Assembly (NCBI RefSeq): GCF_029051645.1
Contig: NZ_JAACFS010000001.1
Location: forward strand, 558,001-622,000
Origin: Bradyrhizobium sp. CSA112
GTDB taxonomy: Bacteria; Pseudomonadota; Alphaproteobacteria; Rhizobiales; Xanthobacteraceae
Direction: 5' to 3'
Length of the DNA: 64,000 nucleotides
Shown here: positions 15,740-24,916 of the stretch, one piece after another
Layout: each line of letters begins with the position of its first letter
Position numbering within the stretch: the stretch's first letter is position 1
Program-made: the position numbers and the translations under genes
The notes under the pieces: generated by a model
Told to the model about the DNA's origin: nothing
Seen by the model: only the letters and a program-made list of their open reading frames with translations
Database searches by the model: none

Positions 15740-16573
15740 ATGAATATCCTTGATCCACAGGGTCCGATCGGAGCCGCTGAAAAGACCATCCTGATCGACT
15801 CGCTTGCGATCATGCTGGCGATCGTCGTGCCGACGATCATCGCGATCTTTGCCTTTGCATTCTGGTTTCGGGCATCCAACACGAGGGCATTTCACTGGCC
15901 GAACTGGGAGTATTCCGGGCGCATCGAGCTGGTGGTGTGGGCGATCCCGGCGCTCACCGTGATTCTGCTCAGCGGCGTTGCATGGATCGGCGCGCATCAG
16001 CTCGATCCAGCGAAACCGATCGAGGGATCGGACAAGCCGTTGACGATTCAGGTGGTGTCGCTCGACTGGAAATGGCTGTTCATCTATCCCGACCAGAAAA
16101 TCGCAACCATCAATGCGCTCACCGTTCCGGCCGGCGTGCCGCTGCGGTTCGAGCTCACCTCGGCAAGCGTAATGAACGCGTTCTTCATCCCGCAATTCGG
16201 AAGCATGATCTACACCATGAACGGCATGACAAGCCGGCTTAATCTTCGGGCCGATACGCCGGGCATGTTTCAGGGCCTCTCGGCGCATTTCAGCGGCGAC
16301 GGGTTTTCGGACATGCACTTCGACGTCCGTGCCGTGCCACCAGAGCAATTTTCGAAATGGGTCGACGATACATCGCGTGCCGTTAAGTCGCTTGATGAGG
16401 CCAGCTATGGCGAGATCGCCAAGCCGTCGACGAAGAGTGAGCCGGCAGTTTACCGGCTGACCGATCCCGACCTGTTCAACGCAATCGTCACGCAGAAGCT
16501 GCCGCCGTCGCTGGGCGCCCAGTCCGGCGTGAAGGGCGCTTCGCCAACAGCGAGGGTTGCCGATGCTCGGTAA
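15740..16573 (+). CDS. cyoA: cytochrome o ubiquinol oxidase subunit II
   Basis: Subunit II of the bo3-type quinol oxidase. The protein begins at or near [15 protein letters not shown], has two membrane helices (~15-40 and ~58-78), and a cupredoxin domain with [13 protein letters not shown] and [18 protein letters not shown]. The CuA-ligand Cys pair of cytochrome c oxidases is absent, as expected for quinol oxidases. Family members are normally lipoproteins with an LSGC lipobox just before this point. Here the upstream in-frame codons (TTG starts at 15710 and 15713) read LSGW, so the lipid-anchor Cys is missing. The subunit overlaps cyoB by 11 bases. The start is uncertain: 15740 is the only ATG and has a poor ribosome site. 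Confidence 0.92.
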   Translation: MNILDPQGPIGAAEKTILIDSLAIMLAIVVPTIIAIFAFAFWFRASNTRAFHWPNWEYSGRIELVVWAIPALTVILLSGVAWIGAHQLDPAKPIEGSDKPLTIQVVSLDWKWLFIYPDQKIATINALTVPAGVPLRFELTSASVMNAFFIPQFGSMIYTMNGMTSRLNLRADTPGMFQGLSAHFSGDGFSDMHFDVRAVPPEQFSKWVDDTSRAVKSLDEASYGEIAKPSTKSEPAVYRLTDPDLFNAIVTQKLPPSLGAQSGVKGASPTARVADAR

Positions 16574-18563
16574 GCTCACCTGGGACGCCATTCCCTTCGA
16601 TCAGCCGATCCCGATGATCGCCTCGGGCGTCGTGGCGCTCGCCATTCTTGCGATCCTCGGCTGGGTCGTGATCAAGGGGTACCTGCCGTATCTGTGGCGG
16701 GAATGGATCACCAGCGTCGATCATAAGCGCATCGGTGTAATGTACACACTGCTCGCTATGGTGATGTTGTTACGCGGCTTCGCCGACGCCATCATGATGC
16801 GGCTGCAGCAGTCGCTCGCCTTTCATAGCCCAGGTTTCCTTCCACCTGAACATTACAACCAGATATTCTCGGCGCACGGCACCATCATGATCTTCTTCGT
16901 CGCCATGCCGTTCATGATCGGGTTGATGAACTTCATCGTACCTCTGCAGCTCGGCGTCCGCGACGTCGCTTTTCCGACGTTGAACTCGGTCGGCTTTTGG
17001 CTGACCGCTACCGGGGCGCTGCTCATCAACATCTCGTTGATCGTCGGCGAATTCGCGCGCACCGGCTGGCTGCCCTATCCGCCGCTGTCGGAGCTCGCCT
17101 ATTCGCCCGGCGTCGGCGTCGACTACTATCTGTGGTCGCTCGAAATATCCGGCGTCGGCACACTGGTGGCGGGCATCAACCTCGTCACCACCGTGCTGAA
17201 GATACGCACCAGGGGCATGAGCTATTTGCGCATGCCGATGTTCTGCTGGACGACGCTTGCCACGAATCTGTTGATCGTGGCGGCATTTCCAATCCTGACC
17301 GCCACCCTCGCGATGCTGCTGCTCGACCGCTATCTCGGCTTTCATTTCTTTACCAACGAAGGCGGCGGCAACGTGATGATGTTCATGAACCTGATCTGGG
17401 CCTGGGGCCATCCGGAAGTTTACATTCTCGTGCTGCCGGCGTTCGGCATCTTCTCGGAGGTGATCTCGACATTTTCAGGCAAGCCATTGTTCGGGTACCG
17501 CTCGATGGTGGCCGCGACCATGGCAATCTGCATCCTCTCGTTCATGGTGTGGCTGCATCATTTCTTCACGATGGGTGCAGGCGCCGACGTCAACGCGATC
17601 TTCGGTATTGCGACCATGATCATCGCCGTGCCCACCGGTGTGAAGGTGTTCAACTGGCTGTTCACGATGTATGGCGGCAAGGTGCGGTTTCAGACGCCGC
17701 TATTGTGGTCGATCGGATTCATGGTGACATTCATCATCGGCGGCGTGACCGGTGTGCTGATGGCGGTGCCGCCTGTCGCCTTTGTTCTGCATAACAGCCT
17801 GTTCCTGGTCGCACACTTCCACAACGTCATCATCGGCGGCGTTCTGTTCGGTGCGTTTGCGGGGTACACCTACTGGTTTCCCAAGGCATTCGGTTTCAAG
17901 CTGCACGAAGGCCTTGGCCGGGCGGCGTTCTGGTGCTGGCTTGTCGGTTTCTACGTCGCCTTCATGCCGCTCTACGTGCTCGGCCTGCTCGGCATGACTC
18001 GGCGGATGCAGCATTATGACGTGCCCCAATGGCATCCCTGGCTAATCGTGGCCGCCTGCGGCGCAGTCCTGATCATGTGCGGCATCGCATTTCAGATCGC
18101 CCAGCTTGTCGTCAGCGTCCGCCAGCGTGCGCAACTTCGTGACGAAACCGGCGATCCCTGGGACGGCCGCTCGCTGGAATGGGCCACTGCCTCCCCGCCG
18201 CCGGCCTTCAATTTCGCGGTGTTGCCGCGGGTATCCGGTGAGGACGCCTATTGGAAGTTCAAGCACCGCGCAACCGGCCAAAGCAGACTCGACGAGGAAC
18301 CGGCGTATCGAAATATCGAGATCCCGCGCAATTCGGCGACCGGCTTCGTCTGCGCCTTCTTCGCCACCATGATGGGATTTGCACTGGTCTGGCACATCTG
18401 GTGGATGGTTGCCGCAGGAGCAATCGGCGCCTTCGCCACGTTCATCGTGTTCGCCTGGCGCGACCACGATGAGGATGTCATTCCGGCACTGGAAGTCGCG
18501 CGGATCGACCGCAGCAACTGGGCACAGCGTAGCGCGATACTTGGCAAAGAGGCCGCTGAATGA
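16563..18563 (+). CDS. cyoB: cytochrome o ubiquinol oxidase subunit I
   Basis: The 666-residue catalytic subunit reduces O2 and pumps protons. Haem and copper ligands are in place: H105 (SAHGTIM), H283 with crosslink Tyr287 (WGHPEVY), H332 and H333 (LHHFFTMG), H418 and H420 (AHFHNV). The quinol-site residues R71, D75, H97 and Q100 correspond to R71, D75, H98 and Q101 of E. coli CyoB, which identifies a quinol rather than cytochrome c oxidase. ATG at 16563 gives the E. coli-like N-terminus [12 protein letters not shown]; the in-frame TTG at 16557 is less likely. The stop overlaps cyoC by four bases. Confidence 0.97.
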   Translation: MLGKLTWDAIPFDQPIPMIASGVVALAILAILGWVVIKGYLPYLWREWITSVDHKRIGVMYTLLAMVMLLRGFADAIMMRLQQSLAFHSPGFLPPEHYNQIFSAHGTIMIFFVAMPFMIGLMNFIVPLQLGVRDVAFPTLNSVGFWLTATGALLINISLIVGEFARTGWLPYPPLSELAYSPGVGVDYYLWSLEISGVGTLVAGINLVTTVLKIRTRGMSYLRMPMFCWTTLATNLLIVAAFPILTATLAMLLLDRYLGFHFFTNEGGGNVMMFMNLIWAWGHPEVYILVLPAFGIFSEVISTFSGKPLFGYRSMVAATMAICILSFMVWLHHFFTMGAGADVNAIFGIATMIIAVPTGVKVFNWLFTMYGGKVRFQTPLLWSIGFMVTFIIGGVTGVLMAVPPVAFVLHNSLFLVAHFHNVIIGGVLFGAFAGYTYWFPKAFGFKLHEGLGRAAFWCWLVGFYVAFMPLYVLGLLGMTRRMQHYDVPQWHPWLIVAACGAVLIMCGIAFQIAQLVVSVRQRAQLRDETGDPWDGRSLEWATASPPPAFNFAVLPRVSGEDAYWKFKHRATGQSRLDEEPAYRNIEIPRNSATGFVCAFFATMMGFALVWHIWWMVAAGAIGAFATFIVFAWRDHDEDVIPALEVARIDRSNWAQRSAILGKEAAE

Positions 18564-19189
18564 GCACAGTTGCACTGACGGAGGCGCATCAAGGCGCCGC
18601 CGCTGGCCGCGAGTGGAACGGTCCTGCGCCCAAACGCATCGTCACCGGCTACGGCTTCTGGATCTTCATTCTCAGCGACATGATCATGTTCGCGACCTTC
18701 TTTGCGACCTACGCCGTTCTGGTTGGGCAGACGGCGGGCGGGCCGACGGGGCACGACCTGTTCGATCTGCGCAATGTCGCGATCGAAACTGCATTCCTTC
18801 TGGCGTCGAGCTTTACCTGCGGCCTCGCCAGTATCGCGGCCGACGTTCGTAGCAAGAACTGGTTCCAGCTTGCCATGGCAGTGACCTGCGTGCTCGGCCT
18901 CGGCTTTCTCACCCTCGAAGGGCAGGAATTTGCCAGCCTCGTTGCCCGCGGCGCCGGACCGACGCGCAGCGCGTTTCTGTCGGCGTTCTTCACATTGGTG
19001 GGCTGCCACGGGCTGCACGTCTCGGCCGGTACGCTGTGGCTGCTGACGATGATGGCGCAAGTCTTTACCAAGGGGTTCAGGCCGGACATTCAGCGCCGCA
19101 TCCTATGCTTTGCGCTGTTCTGGCACGCCCTCGACATCATCTGGATCGCGGTGTTCACGATCGTGTACTTGCTGGGAAGCGCAAAGTGA
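18560..19189 (+). CDS. cyoC: cytochrome o ubiquinol oxidase subunit III
   Basis: This 209-residue subunit has five predicted membrane helices and the heme-copper oxidase subunit III pattern: [23 protein letters not shown] near the N-terminus, FLTLEGQEF in the middle, [11 protein letters not shown], and [16 protein letters not shown] at the end. It starts within the cyoB stop (ATGA). The length matches E. coli CyoC (204). It stabilises subunit I in the known complexes. Confidence 0.95.
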   Translation: MSTVALTEAHQGAAAGREWNGPAPKRIVTGYGFWIFILSDMIMFATFFATYAVLVGQTAGGPTGHDLFDLRNVAIETAFLLASSFTCGLASIAADVRSKNWFQLAMAVTCVLGLGFLTLEGQEFASLVARGAGPTRSAFLSAFFTLVGCHGLHVSAGTLWLLTMMAQVFTKGFRPDIQRRILCFALFWHALDIIWIAVFTIVYLLGSAK

Positions 19190-19584
19190 CGAATGGATTC
19201 GATGAAGCCATCAACGACATAGACGTTGCGCCTGGCGACGAGCACGCCGACGGCGGAGGCGTCGCACAGCGGGTCGTCGGTTACCTGACTGGCCTTGGGC
19301 TCGCCATTCTGCTGACGGCGACCTCTTTCTTTGTCGCGGGCACCGATCTGGTGTGGCAGCCGAGTATTCCGGTCGCGCTTGTCGTGTTGGCGATCGCGCA
19401 GATGGGCGTGCATCTGGTGTTCTTCCTGCACATCACCACTGGGCCTGACAACACCAATAACGTGCTGGCTCTGGCTTTCGGCGTCCTGATCGTCATTCTT
19501 CTCATGGGCGGATCGCTCTGGATCATGGCGAACCTCAATCACAACATGATGCCGATGGATCAAATCATGCAGATGCAGCGCTAG
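19186..19584 (+). CDS. cyoD: cytochrome o ubiquinol oxidase subunit IV
   Basis: A 132-residue protein with three membrane helices matching CyoD: a hydrophilic acidic N-terminus, YLTGLGLAILLTATSFF, AIAQMGVHLVFFLHI, and VLIVILLMGGSLWIMANLNHNM. The start is the GTG at 19186, which overlaps the cyoC stop (GTGA) and gives the family length. The open frame further upstream is antiparallel noise over cyoC. It is the last gene of the operon; a cyoE haem O synthase gene does not follow. Confidence 0.93.
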   Translation: MTNGFDEAINDIDVAPGDEHADGGGVAQRVVGYLTGLGLAILLTATSFFVAGTDLVWQPSIPVALVVLAIAQMGVHLVFFLHITTGPDNTNNVLALAFGVLIVILLMGGSLWIMANLNHNMMPMDQIMQMQR

Positions 19585-19648
19585 CCGGGTGATCATGACG
19601 TGTACCGACCGCGTGGCGGTCGCGGTCCAAAAATCGGGAGACAAGTCG

Positions 19649-20491
19649 ATGACATCACAAACCGACGAGGCCGCGCAGTCCGGGCTTATGGCGGACATTC
19701 CGTACGGTCAGCAGACGAAGATCACCATTGAGCGCAAAGGCCAAATTGTACTGATTGGCATCAATCGGCCCTACATCGACAACCGGCTGGATCCGGACGC
19801 GACAGAAGGCTTGGCGAGAGCATACTACGAGTACGATCGGGATCCCTCGCTCCGTGCGGCGGTTCTGTTCGGCTATGGCGACCGCTTCTCCAGAGGTGTC
19901 GATGTCGATGCCTACAAGGCATTCGCTCAGTCTGGAAAAAAGATGATGGATGGGCCCGGCTTCATCGACCCTCTAGGGCGGACCAAGCCAGCGCTCACGA
20001 AGCCTCTGGTTGTCGCGGTGCATGGCGACACCTGGAATATGGCGCACGAGCTTTTCCTTGTAGCGGACATACGCGTAGCGTCGGAAGACACGGAGTTCGG
20101 TCAGGATGAGAACACGCACGGCCGTTTTCCCGGAGGCGGCGCAACGGTTCGTTTCCCCAGCGAAGCCGGATGGGGAAATGCCATGCGGTTCATTCTAACA
20201 GGCGATCATTGGGGTGCGAAGGAAGCCCTCCGGATGGGAACGGTTCAGGAAGTGGCCCCAAACCGAGATGCGGCTCTCGCGAAGGCTGTCGAGATCGCCA
20301 ACAAGATCGCCGCATGCGGCCCTCTCGGCATTAAGACGTCCCTGGCCTCCTCCCATATGGCGCTCGAAGACTCTCAGACGGCGCTGGCTAAGCTCGGCGA
20401 CCAATATCGTGCGCTGCTCACGACCAGGGATTTCCAGGAAGGCCGTGATGCCGAGGCACAAAAGCGTCCACCCGTTTACGAGGGACGGTGA
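19649..20491 (+). CDS. enoyl-CoA hydratase/isomerase (crotonase) family protein
   Basis: A 280-residue crotonase-fold protein. ATG at 19649 has GGGAGA eight to nine bases upstream and is preferred to the ATG at 19589. The oxyanion-hole regions are recognisable around GDRFSRGVDVDAY (~75) and HGDTWNMAHELFLVADIRVAS (~120-142), but the usual GGG near the second site is replaced by NMA. The substrate and exact reaction are therefore uncertain. The C-terminal helices (GIKTSLASSHMALEDS, RDFQEGRDA) follow the family. It lies 64 bases after cyoD and may be read through from that operon. Confidence 0.85.
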   Translation: MTSQTDEAAQSGLMADIPYGQQTKITIERKGQIVLIGINRPYIDNRLDPDATEGLARAYYEYDRDPSLRAAVLFGYGDRFSRGVDVDAYKAFAQSGKKMMDGPGFIDPLGRTKPALTKPLVVAVHGDTWNMAHELFLVADIRVASEDTEFGQDENTHGRFPGGGATVRFPSEAGWGNAMRFILTGDHWGAKEALRMGTVQEVAPNRDAALAKAVEIANKIAACGPLGIKTSLASSHMALEDSQTALAKLGDQYRALLTTRDFQEGRDAEAQKRPPVYEGR

Positions 20492-20770
20492 CAACAAGCT
20501 CGCGGACGGTCGTGGTGCGTTTGCGTGCCCTTGCTAAACGTTCGCGTATCGCCAGCGTATTTCGTTCTGCCAAGTCTCGCCGAAGGGCAGGCGCTCTTCG
20601 ACTGGTGGGCGACGTGCTGCACCTCACTGGGATGCCGGCGGGCTGCCACATCGGCGATGTCGTCGGCTGGATTCGCGGGTGCGAGATTCTGGCCGAAAGA
20701 GATCCTCGCCTCGCATCCTCCAAATCGCCATCTGCTTTCCATTGTCGCGTACAAGGCAACGAGCATTTGA

Positions 20771-21832
20771 CTACACCGCCAGATGACTCCGCTCCAGGGC
20801 ACTGGCGTCCATGGCCATCGGCTTCGGAACCTCTTCCTCGTCATGTTCTTGTAGCAGGTCGAGCAGGCGTTTGCGCATCAACATGCCGGGGCGATCGGAC
20901 GGCATGTGCTTCTCGATCTTGCGGCCCATGTCGACGATCGCATCGGGGTCAGTTGATTCCAGGATGTCCCGATCTTCTGCGATAATTGCGGCATCCCAGT
21001 CGATCAGTTCCTGCGTCGAGCAGTCCGCCTCGGTGTCGTTGCGGAACAGGAGCTGCACTACCTGGATCTTGCCGTCGGTGATCGGCGTTGCGCAGTTAAA
21101 GATGATATGCCGGATGCCGGAGGGATACTCCATGTCGAGCCGGCGGCAGAACGGCATGAACCATTTGTTGCGCATGTGTCGCTTTGTATAGGGCTCCGTT
21201 GTGCCAGAGATCTTCGCCGCGATCGGTGGGTTCTTTACGGTGACGAGGGTTTCCGCCTCGAAGCCGTAATCGGTCTCGACGATCTCGTATTTCTCCGGTC
21301 GCGGTTGGTCGATGTCGCCGAACGTGTTTTTGTGCACGAAGGCGAAGTGCGCGTTGTCGAACGAGTTCTCCATAAGCCGCAGTGCTGCCGTGTTCCAGGT
21401 GTCATAGAACTGGAAGATACGGCGATAGGCGGGATCGCTGTCCTCTGGAATGTCGGGAATGTCGCGCAGCGGCTCGTCCAGCGCAACCCAGACATAGCCG
21501 TAGCGAGCTTTCGTGCGGAACGCGCGCGCCCTGGCGTCGGGAATCGGTTGCTCGAACGGAAACTGCGGGATCATCACCAGCTTGCCGTCGCGGTCGTACT
21601 CCCAGCCATGATAGCCGCAAACGATGTTGCCGTTGCGGCACCAGCCCTTGGAGAGTTTTGCGGTGCGATGGCAGCAGCGATCCTCCAGCGCCGCGGGTTC
21701 GCCCTTGGCATCGAGAAACAGCACGATCGGCTCACCCAGCAGCGTGAACGGCTGCGGCCCGCTCTCGAGTTGTTCGATTCGCATAACCGCATACCAGAAG
21801 CGGCGAAGCACCGGTTGTTTGGTGGCCAGCAT
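20771..21832 (-). CDS. Rieske non-haem iron oxygenase, alpha subunit
   Basis: The 353-residue protein has a Rieske [2Fe-2S] domain with C53, H55 (CCHRTAK) and C72, H75 (CGYHGW), and a catalytic domain with the mononuclear iron triad region N156-D159-H162-H167 (NSFDNAHFAFVH). It should activate O2 to hydroxylate or demethylate a substrate, receiving electrons from a reductase that is not encoded nearby. GGGAGA precedes the start. It is the last gene of the leftward transcript that begins with the ABC binding protein, 18 bases after the amidohydrolase. Its size and single-subunit look resemble VanA/TsaM-like monooxygenases. The substrate is unknown. Confidence 0.9.
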   Translation of the reverse strand: MLATKQPVLRRFWYAVMRIEQLESGPQPFTLLGEPIVLFLDAKGEPAALEDRCCHRTAKLSKGWCRNGNIVCGYHGWEYDRDGKLVMIPQFPFEQPIPDARARAFRTKARYGYVWVALDEPLRDIPDIPEDSDPAYRRIFQFYDTWNTAALRLMENSFDNAHFAFVHKNTFGDIDQPRPEKYEIVETDYGFEAETLVTVKNPPIAAKISGTTEPYTKRHMRNKWFMPFCRRLDMEYPSGIRHIIFNCATPITDGKIQVVQLLFRNDTEADCSTQELIDWDAAIIAEDRDILESTDPDAIVDMGRKIEKHMPSDRPGMLMRKRLLDLLQEHDEEEVPKPMAMDASALERSHLAV

Positions 21833-21850
21833 GAGGTGTCTCCCAAAAGT

Positions 21851-23209
21851 TCAGGCGGCGATGCGCGTCACGACGCGCGCCGCGTCGGATCGAAGTCGTG
21901 CAAGGTCGAGGCCGGGGATGGCGCCGTCGTCAACGACGGTCCGCCCGCCAATCAGCAGATGACGCACACGGGCGCCACCGCAAGTCACCGGTGCGACCAG
22001 GACATCATGCATGCCGAAGTATCGCGGCAGGTCGAGATCAAACACGGCGATGTCCGCCTGCTGGCCGGGCGCAAGCGTGCCGACATGCGGCAGGCCCAGC
22101 ACCCGCGCGCCGCCGGCCGTGGCCCAGTGCACGACGTTTTCGGCGGTGACGGCATTCGCGCCCTTCACCGCGCGATGGGTGTGCCAAGCGCTGTGCATCT
22201 CGCAGATCATGTCGGCAGCCTCGTTCGACGCGGCACCGTCGACGCCCAGCGACACCGCGCCGCCGAGCGCGGCGAGGGCGTCGGCTGGCGCGACACCGGA
22301 GCCGAGCCGGCAGTTCGACTGCGGGCAGTGCGCCATGCCGGTGCCGGTGTCGGCGAGAATCTTCACCTCGTCATGGTCGAGATGTACCATATGCGCGTAC
22401 CAGATATCGGGGCCGAGCCAATCGTGGTCGGCAAGCCAGTGCACCGGGCGTTTGCCATGCACCGACATGCAGAAGTCGACATAGTCCGACGTCTCCGACA
22501 GGTGGCTGTGCAGCCGCAGCTTCATGTGCCGCGAGGTGGCGATCACTTCGCGAAGTTCACCCGGGTCCAGTGACCAGGTCGGCGTGGTCGGCGCCATCGC
22601 AACCTTGGTGAGACCGGCGGGAGAGGGATCATGAAAACGCTGGGCGCAGGCTTCGACCGAGGCCAGCATGCGCTCGAGCGGTTCAATCGGCGTCGGTGCT
22701 CCGTCGCCGCCGCTGACGTGGCTCGTCTTGGTGCCGCCGCCGCGGCAAAGCACCAGGCGCAGCCCGAGGCCGCGGGCGACTTCGAAGATCACCGTCGCCG
22801 GATCGAAACGGTAGGTATCGCTAAACAGATAGTGGTGATCGGCCACGGTCGTGGTGCCGGACAGCAGCAGCTCGGCAAGGCCGATCCGGGCGGCGACCGC
22901 CAGCGCCTGCTCGTCGATCTTCGACCAGTACGCATAGGGCACTGACCGCAGCCAGCTGGCGAGCGGCTGATTGATGCCGGCCTGCACCCCCTTCAACACG
23001 CTCTGGAATAGGTGGTGGTGGGTTGAGATCAAGCCGGGATAGATCACGCAACCGGAGGCATCCAGCCTTCGTTCGCCGCTCTCCGGCGTGAGCACGCCGA
23101 TCGCCGTGATGACACCGTCGCGGATCCGGATCGATCCTTGGGCGCGCATCGCGTCGCCAGCGAGGCCGGTGAAAATTCCCTCGGCGTTCTCGATCAGCAT
23201 TGCGTTCAT
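21851..23209 (-). CDS. amidohydrolase, 8-oxoguanine deaminase-like
   Basis: A 452-residue metal-dependent hydrolase of the ATZ/TRZ/guanine-deaminase group. The metal site appears as the THHHLFQS motif near residue ~70, LRLHSHLSET at ~225, GTGMAHCPQSN at ~285, and the Asp in LGVDGAASNEAAD at ~310. The C-terminal strand domain is GTLAPGQQADIAVFDL. Members deaminate purines or s-triazines. Similarity to 8-oxoguanine deaminases is strongest by eye, but the true substrate may be another N-heterocycle. The start overlaps the permease stop (ATGA) with a GGAG in the permease end. The frame open upstream to 24124 is not part of the gene. Confidence 0.88.
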   Translation of the reverse strand: MNAMLIENAEGIFTGLAGDAMRAQGSIRIRDGVITAIGVLTPESGERRLDASGCVIYPGLISTHHHLFQSVLKGVQAGINQPLASWLRSVPYAYWSKIDEQALAVAARIGLAELLLSGTTTVADHHYLFSDTYRFDPATVIFEVARGLGLRLVLCRGGGTKTSHVSGGDGAPTPIEPLERMLASVEACAQRFHDPSPAGLTKVAMAPTTPTWSLDPGELREVIATSRHMKLRLHSHLSETSDYVDFCMSVHGKRPVHWLADHDWLGPDIWYAHMVHLDHDEVKILADTGTGMAHCPQSNCRLGSGVAPADALAALGGAVSLGVDGAASNEAADMICEMHSAWHTHRAVKGANAVTAENVVHWATAGGARVLGLPHVGTLAPGQQADIAVFDLDLPRYFGMHDVLVAPVTCGGARVRHLLIGGRTVVDDGAIPGLDLARLRSDAARVVTRIAA

Positions 23210-24006
23210 GCTTCGGCTCCGATCTCGCTCTCGTGCCAATTCGACAGCGCGAGCTTGGACAGTCCCACCATCGCGCCGAACAGCAACACGCCGGTAACGG
23301 TGATCAGGAACAATGCGGCGAACATCCTGGGAATATCCAGCTGGAATCCGGCATCGAGAATCTCGTAGGCAAGTCCTGATGAGCGGCCGCCGGTGCCGGC
23401 GACGAACTCGGCGACCACTGCGCCGATCAGCGCAAGCCCGGAGGAAATGCGCAGGCCGCCGAAGAAGTACGGTAGAGCGCCGGGAATCCGCAGCCGCACC
23501 AGGGTTTTCAATCGGCTGGCACGGTTCATGCGGAAATAGCTGGCGAGCCCGGGATCGACGCTGCGCAGGCCCAGCGTGGTGTTGGAGATGATGGGGAAGA
23601 GCGCCACCAACGTCGCGCACACCGTCAGTGAGAGTTGCGTGTTCTTCACCAGGATGATGATCAGCGGCGCGATCGCCACGATCGGCGTGACCTGCAGCAG
23701 CACCGCATAGGGAAACAGGCTGACCTCGATGGCGCGGCTTTGCACGAACATGAAGGCGATCAGCGTTCCCAGCACAACGGCAGCGGCGAACGCCTGCAGG
23801 GTGATGCGTAGGGTGATCAGCAGTGCGCGCAGCAGCGACGGACCGTTCTTGATCAGACTGGCGAAGATGTCGCTCGGTTTCGGAAACAGATAGACCGGGA
23901 TTGAGCCGAGGCGGCAGCCGATTTCCCAGACCGCGAGCAGCGCCACGCCGACCGCGAGCGGCGCCGCGATTCGTACGAAAGTCTCCGATTGCAACAGCGG
24001 CTTCAT
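23206..24006 (-). CDS. ABC transporter permease, SsuC/TauC family
   Basis: This 266-residue inner-membrane permease has about six helices. The binding-protein-dependent transport loop is present (ATLVALFPIISNTTLGLRSVDP...ASRLKTLVRLRIPGALPYFFGGLRISSG), where it contacts the ATPase. It overlaps both neighbours by four bases: the ATPase stop at its start and the amidohydrolase start at its end. Together with the adjacent ATPase and binding protein it forms a nitrate/sulfonate/pyrimidine-type importer. Confidence 0.93.
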   Translation of the reverse strand: MKPLLQSETFVRIAAPLAVGVALLAVWEIGCRLGSIPVYLFPKPSDIFASLIKNGPSLLRALLITLRITLQAFAAAVVLGTLIAFMFVQSRAIEVSLFPYAVLLQVTPIVAIAPLIIILVKNTQLSLTVCATLVALFPIISNTTLGLRSVDPGLASYFRMNRASRLKTLVRLRIPGALPYFFGGLRISSGLALIGAVVAEFVAGTGGRSSGLAYEILDAGFQLDIPRMFAALFLITVTGVLLFGAMVGLSKLALSNWHESEIGAEA

Positions 24007-24851
24007 GGCGTAACTCCCGATGCCGACGGCAACGACGCTTCGGCAAGCCAGGTCGATAGTTCGCGGCAGTAGGCGGCGAACCGGGCGCTGTCGCGGAAAT
24101 CCTGGCTGCGTGGTTGCGGTTCATCGATGGTCATGGTGCGGAAGATGCGGCCGGGGCTGGCGGCGAGCACCACGATCCGCGTCGACAGGAACACCGCTTC
24201 ATAGATGGAGTGGGTGACGAACACCGTGGTCAGCTTGCGTTCCCACCACAATTTGATCAGATCATCATCGAGCTTGTTGCGGGTGAATTCATCGAGCGCG
24301 CCGAATGGCTCGTCCATCAACAGCAGGTTCGGCTCGGTGGCGAGCGCGCGTGCGATCGACACCCGCATCTTCATGCCGCCGGAGAGCTGGCGCGGGAAAT
24401 GCCGCGCGAAGGCCGAGAGGCCGACCCGGGCGATGGCGTCGCTGACCCGCGGATCGGCCTTGCCGCGTGGCACGTCCGCGAGGTCGAGCGGCAGCCGCAC
24501 ATTGGCGTCGACCCGCGCCCAGGGCATCAGGGTCGGCTCCTGGAATACGAAGGCGAGACCGCGGCCGCCCTGGCCCACATGTCCGAAATCGCCGCGCCAC
24601 CACAAAATCCGCCCGTCCGATGGCTGGATCAAATTGGCGATTAGCTTGAGCAGCGTGCTTTTGCCGCAACCGGACGGGCCGATCAAAGTGAGGAATTCAC
24701 CCTCGGCGATGGTGAGGTCGATCGGTGCCAGGGCACGAGTGCCGTTGGCGAAGATCTTTTCCGCGGACAGCACTTCGACCGCCGGCGGACGATCGGCTGC
24801 GCGGCGCGTGGTGTGTGGATCCAGGGGGTCGCTGGGCAAGGGAGCATTCAT
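24003..24851 (-). CDS. ABC transporter ATP-binding protein
   Basis: The 282-residue ATPase shows Walker A (GPSGCGKST), Q-loop (FVFQEPTLMPW), signature (LSGGMKMRVS), Walker B with D-loop (LLLMDEPFGALDE) and switch His (VTHSIYEA). It belongs to the SsuB/TauB/ThiZ branch that powers small-molecule uptake. It starts 65 bases after the binding-protein gene and overlaps the permease by four bases. Confidence 0.94.
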   Translation of the reverse strand: MNAPLPSDPLDPHTTRRAADRPPAVEVLSAEKIFANGTRALAPIDLTIAEGEFLTLIGPSGCGKSTLLKLIANLIQPSDGRILWWRGDFGHVGQGGRGLAFVFQEPTLMPWARVDANVRLPLDLADVPRGKADPRVSDAIARVGLSAFARHFPRQLSGGMKMRVSIARALATEPNLLLMDEPFGALDEFTRNKLDDDLIKLWWERKLTTVFVTHSIYEAVFLSTRIVVLAASPGRIFRTMTIDEPQPRSQDFRDSARFAAYCRELSTWLAEASLPSASGVTP

Positions 24852-24916
24852 GATAGACTTCTTTGCGGGCTAATCATCACCGGACCATTGCAAGCTTCGC
24901 GCCTGCGCGCCGTGCG

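Noticed and set aside
20488..20985. Plus-strand ORF between the crotonase and Rieske genes
   Set aside because: Half of it is antisense to the Rieske gene; the rest is Arg/Ser-rich with no family match.
23210..24124. Upstream extension of the amidohydrolase frame
   Set aside because: It overlaps the ABC permease in another frame; the ATG at 23209 forms the ATGA overlap expected in this operon.
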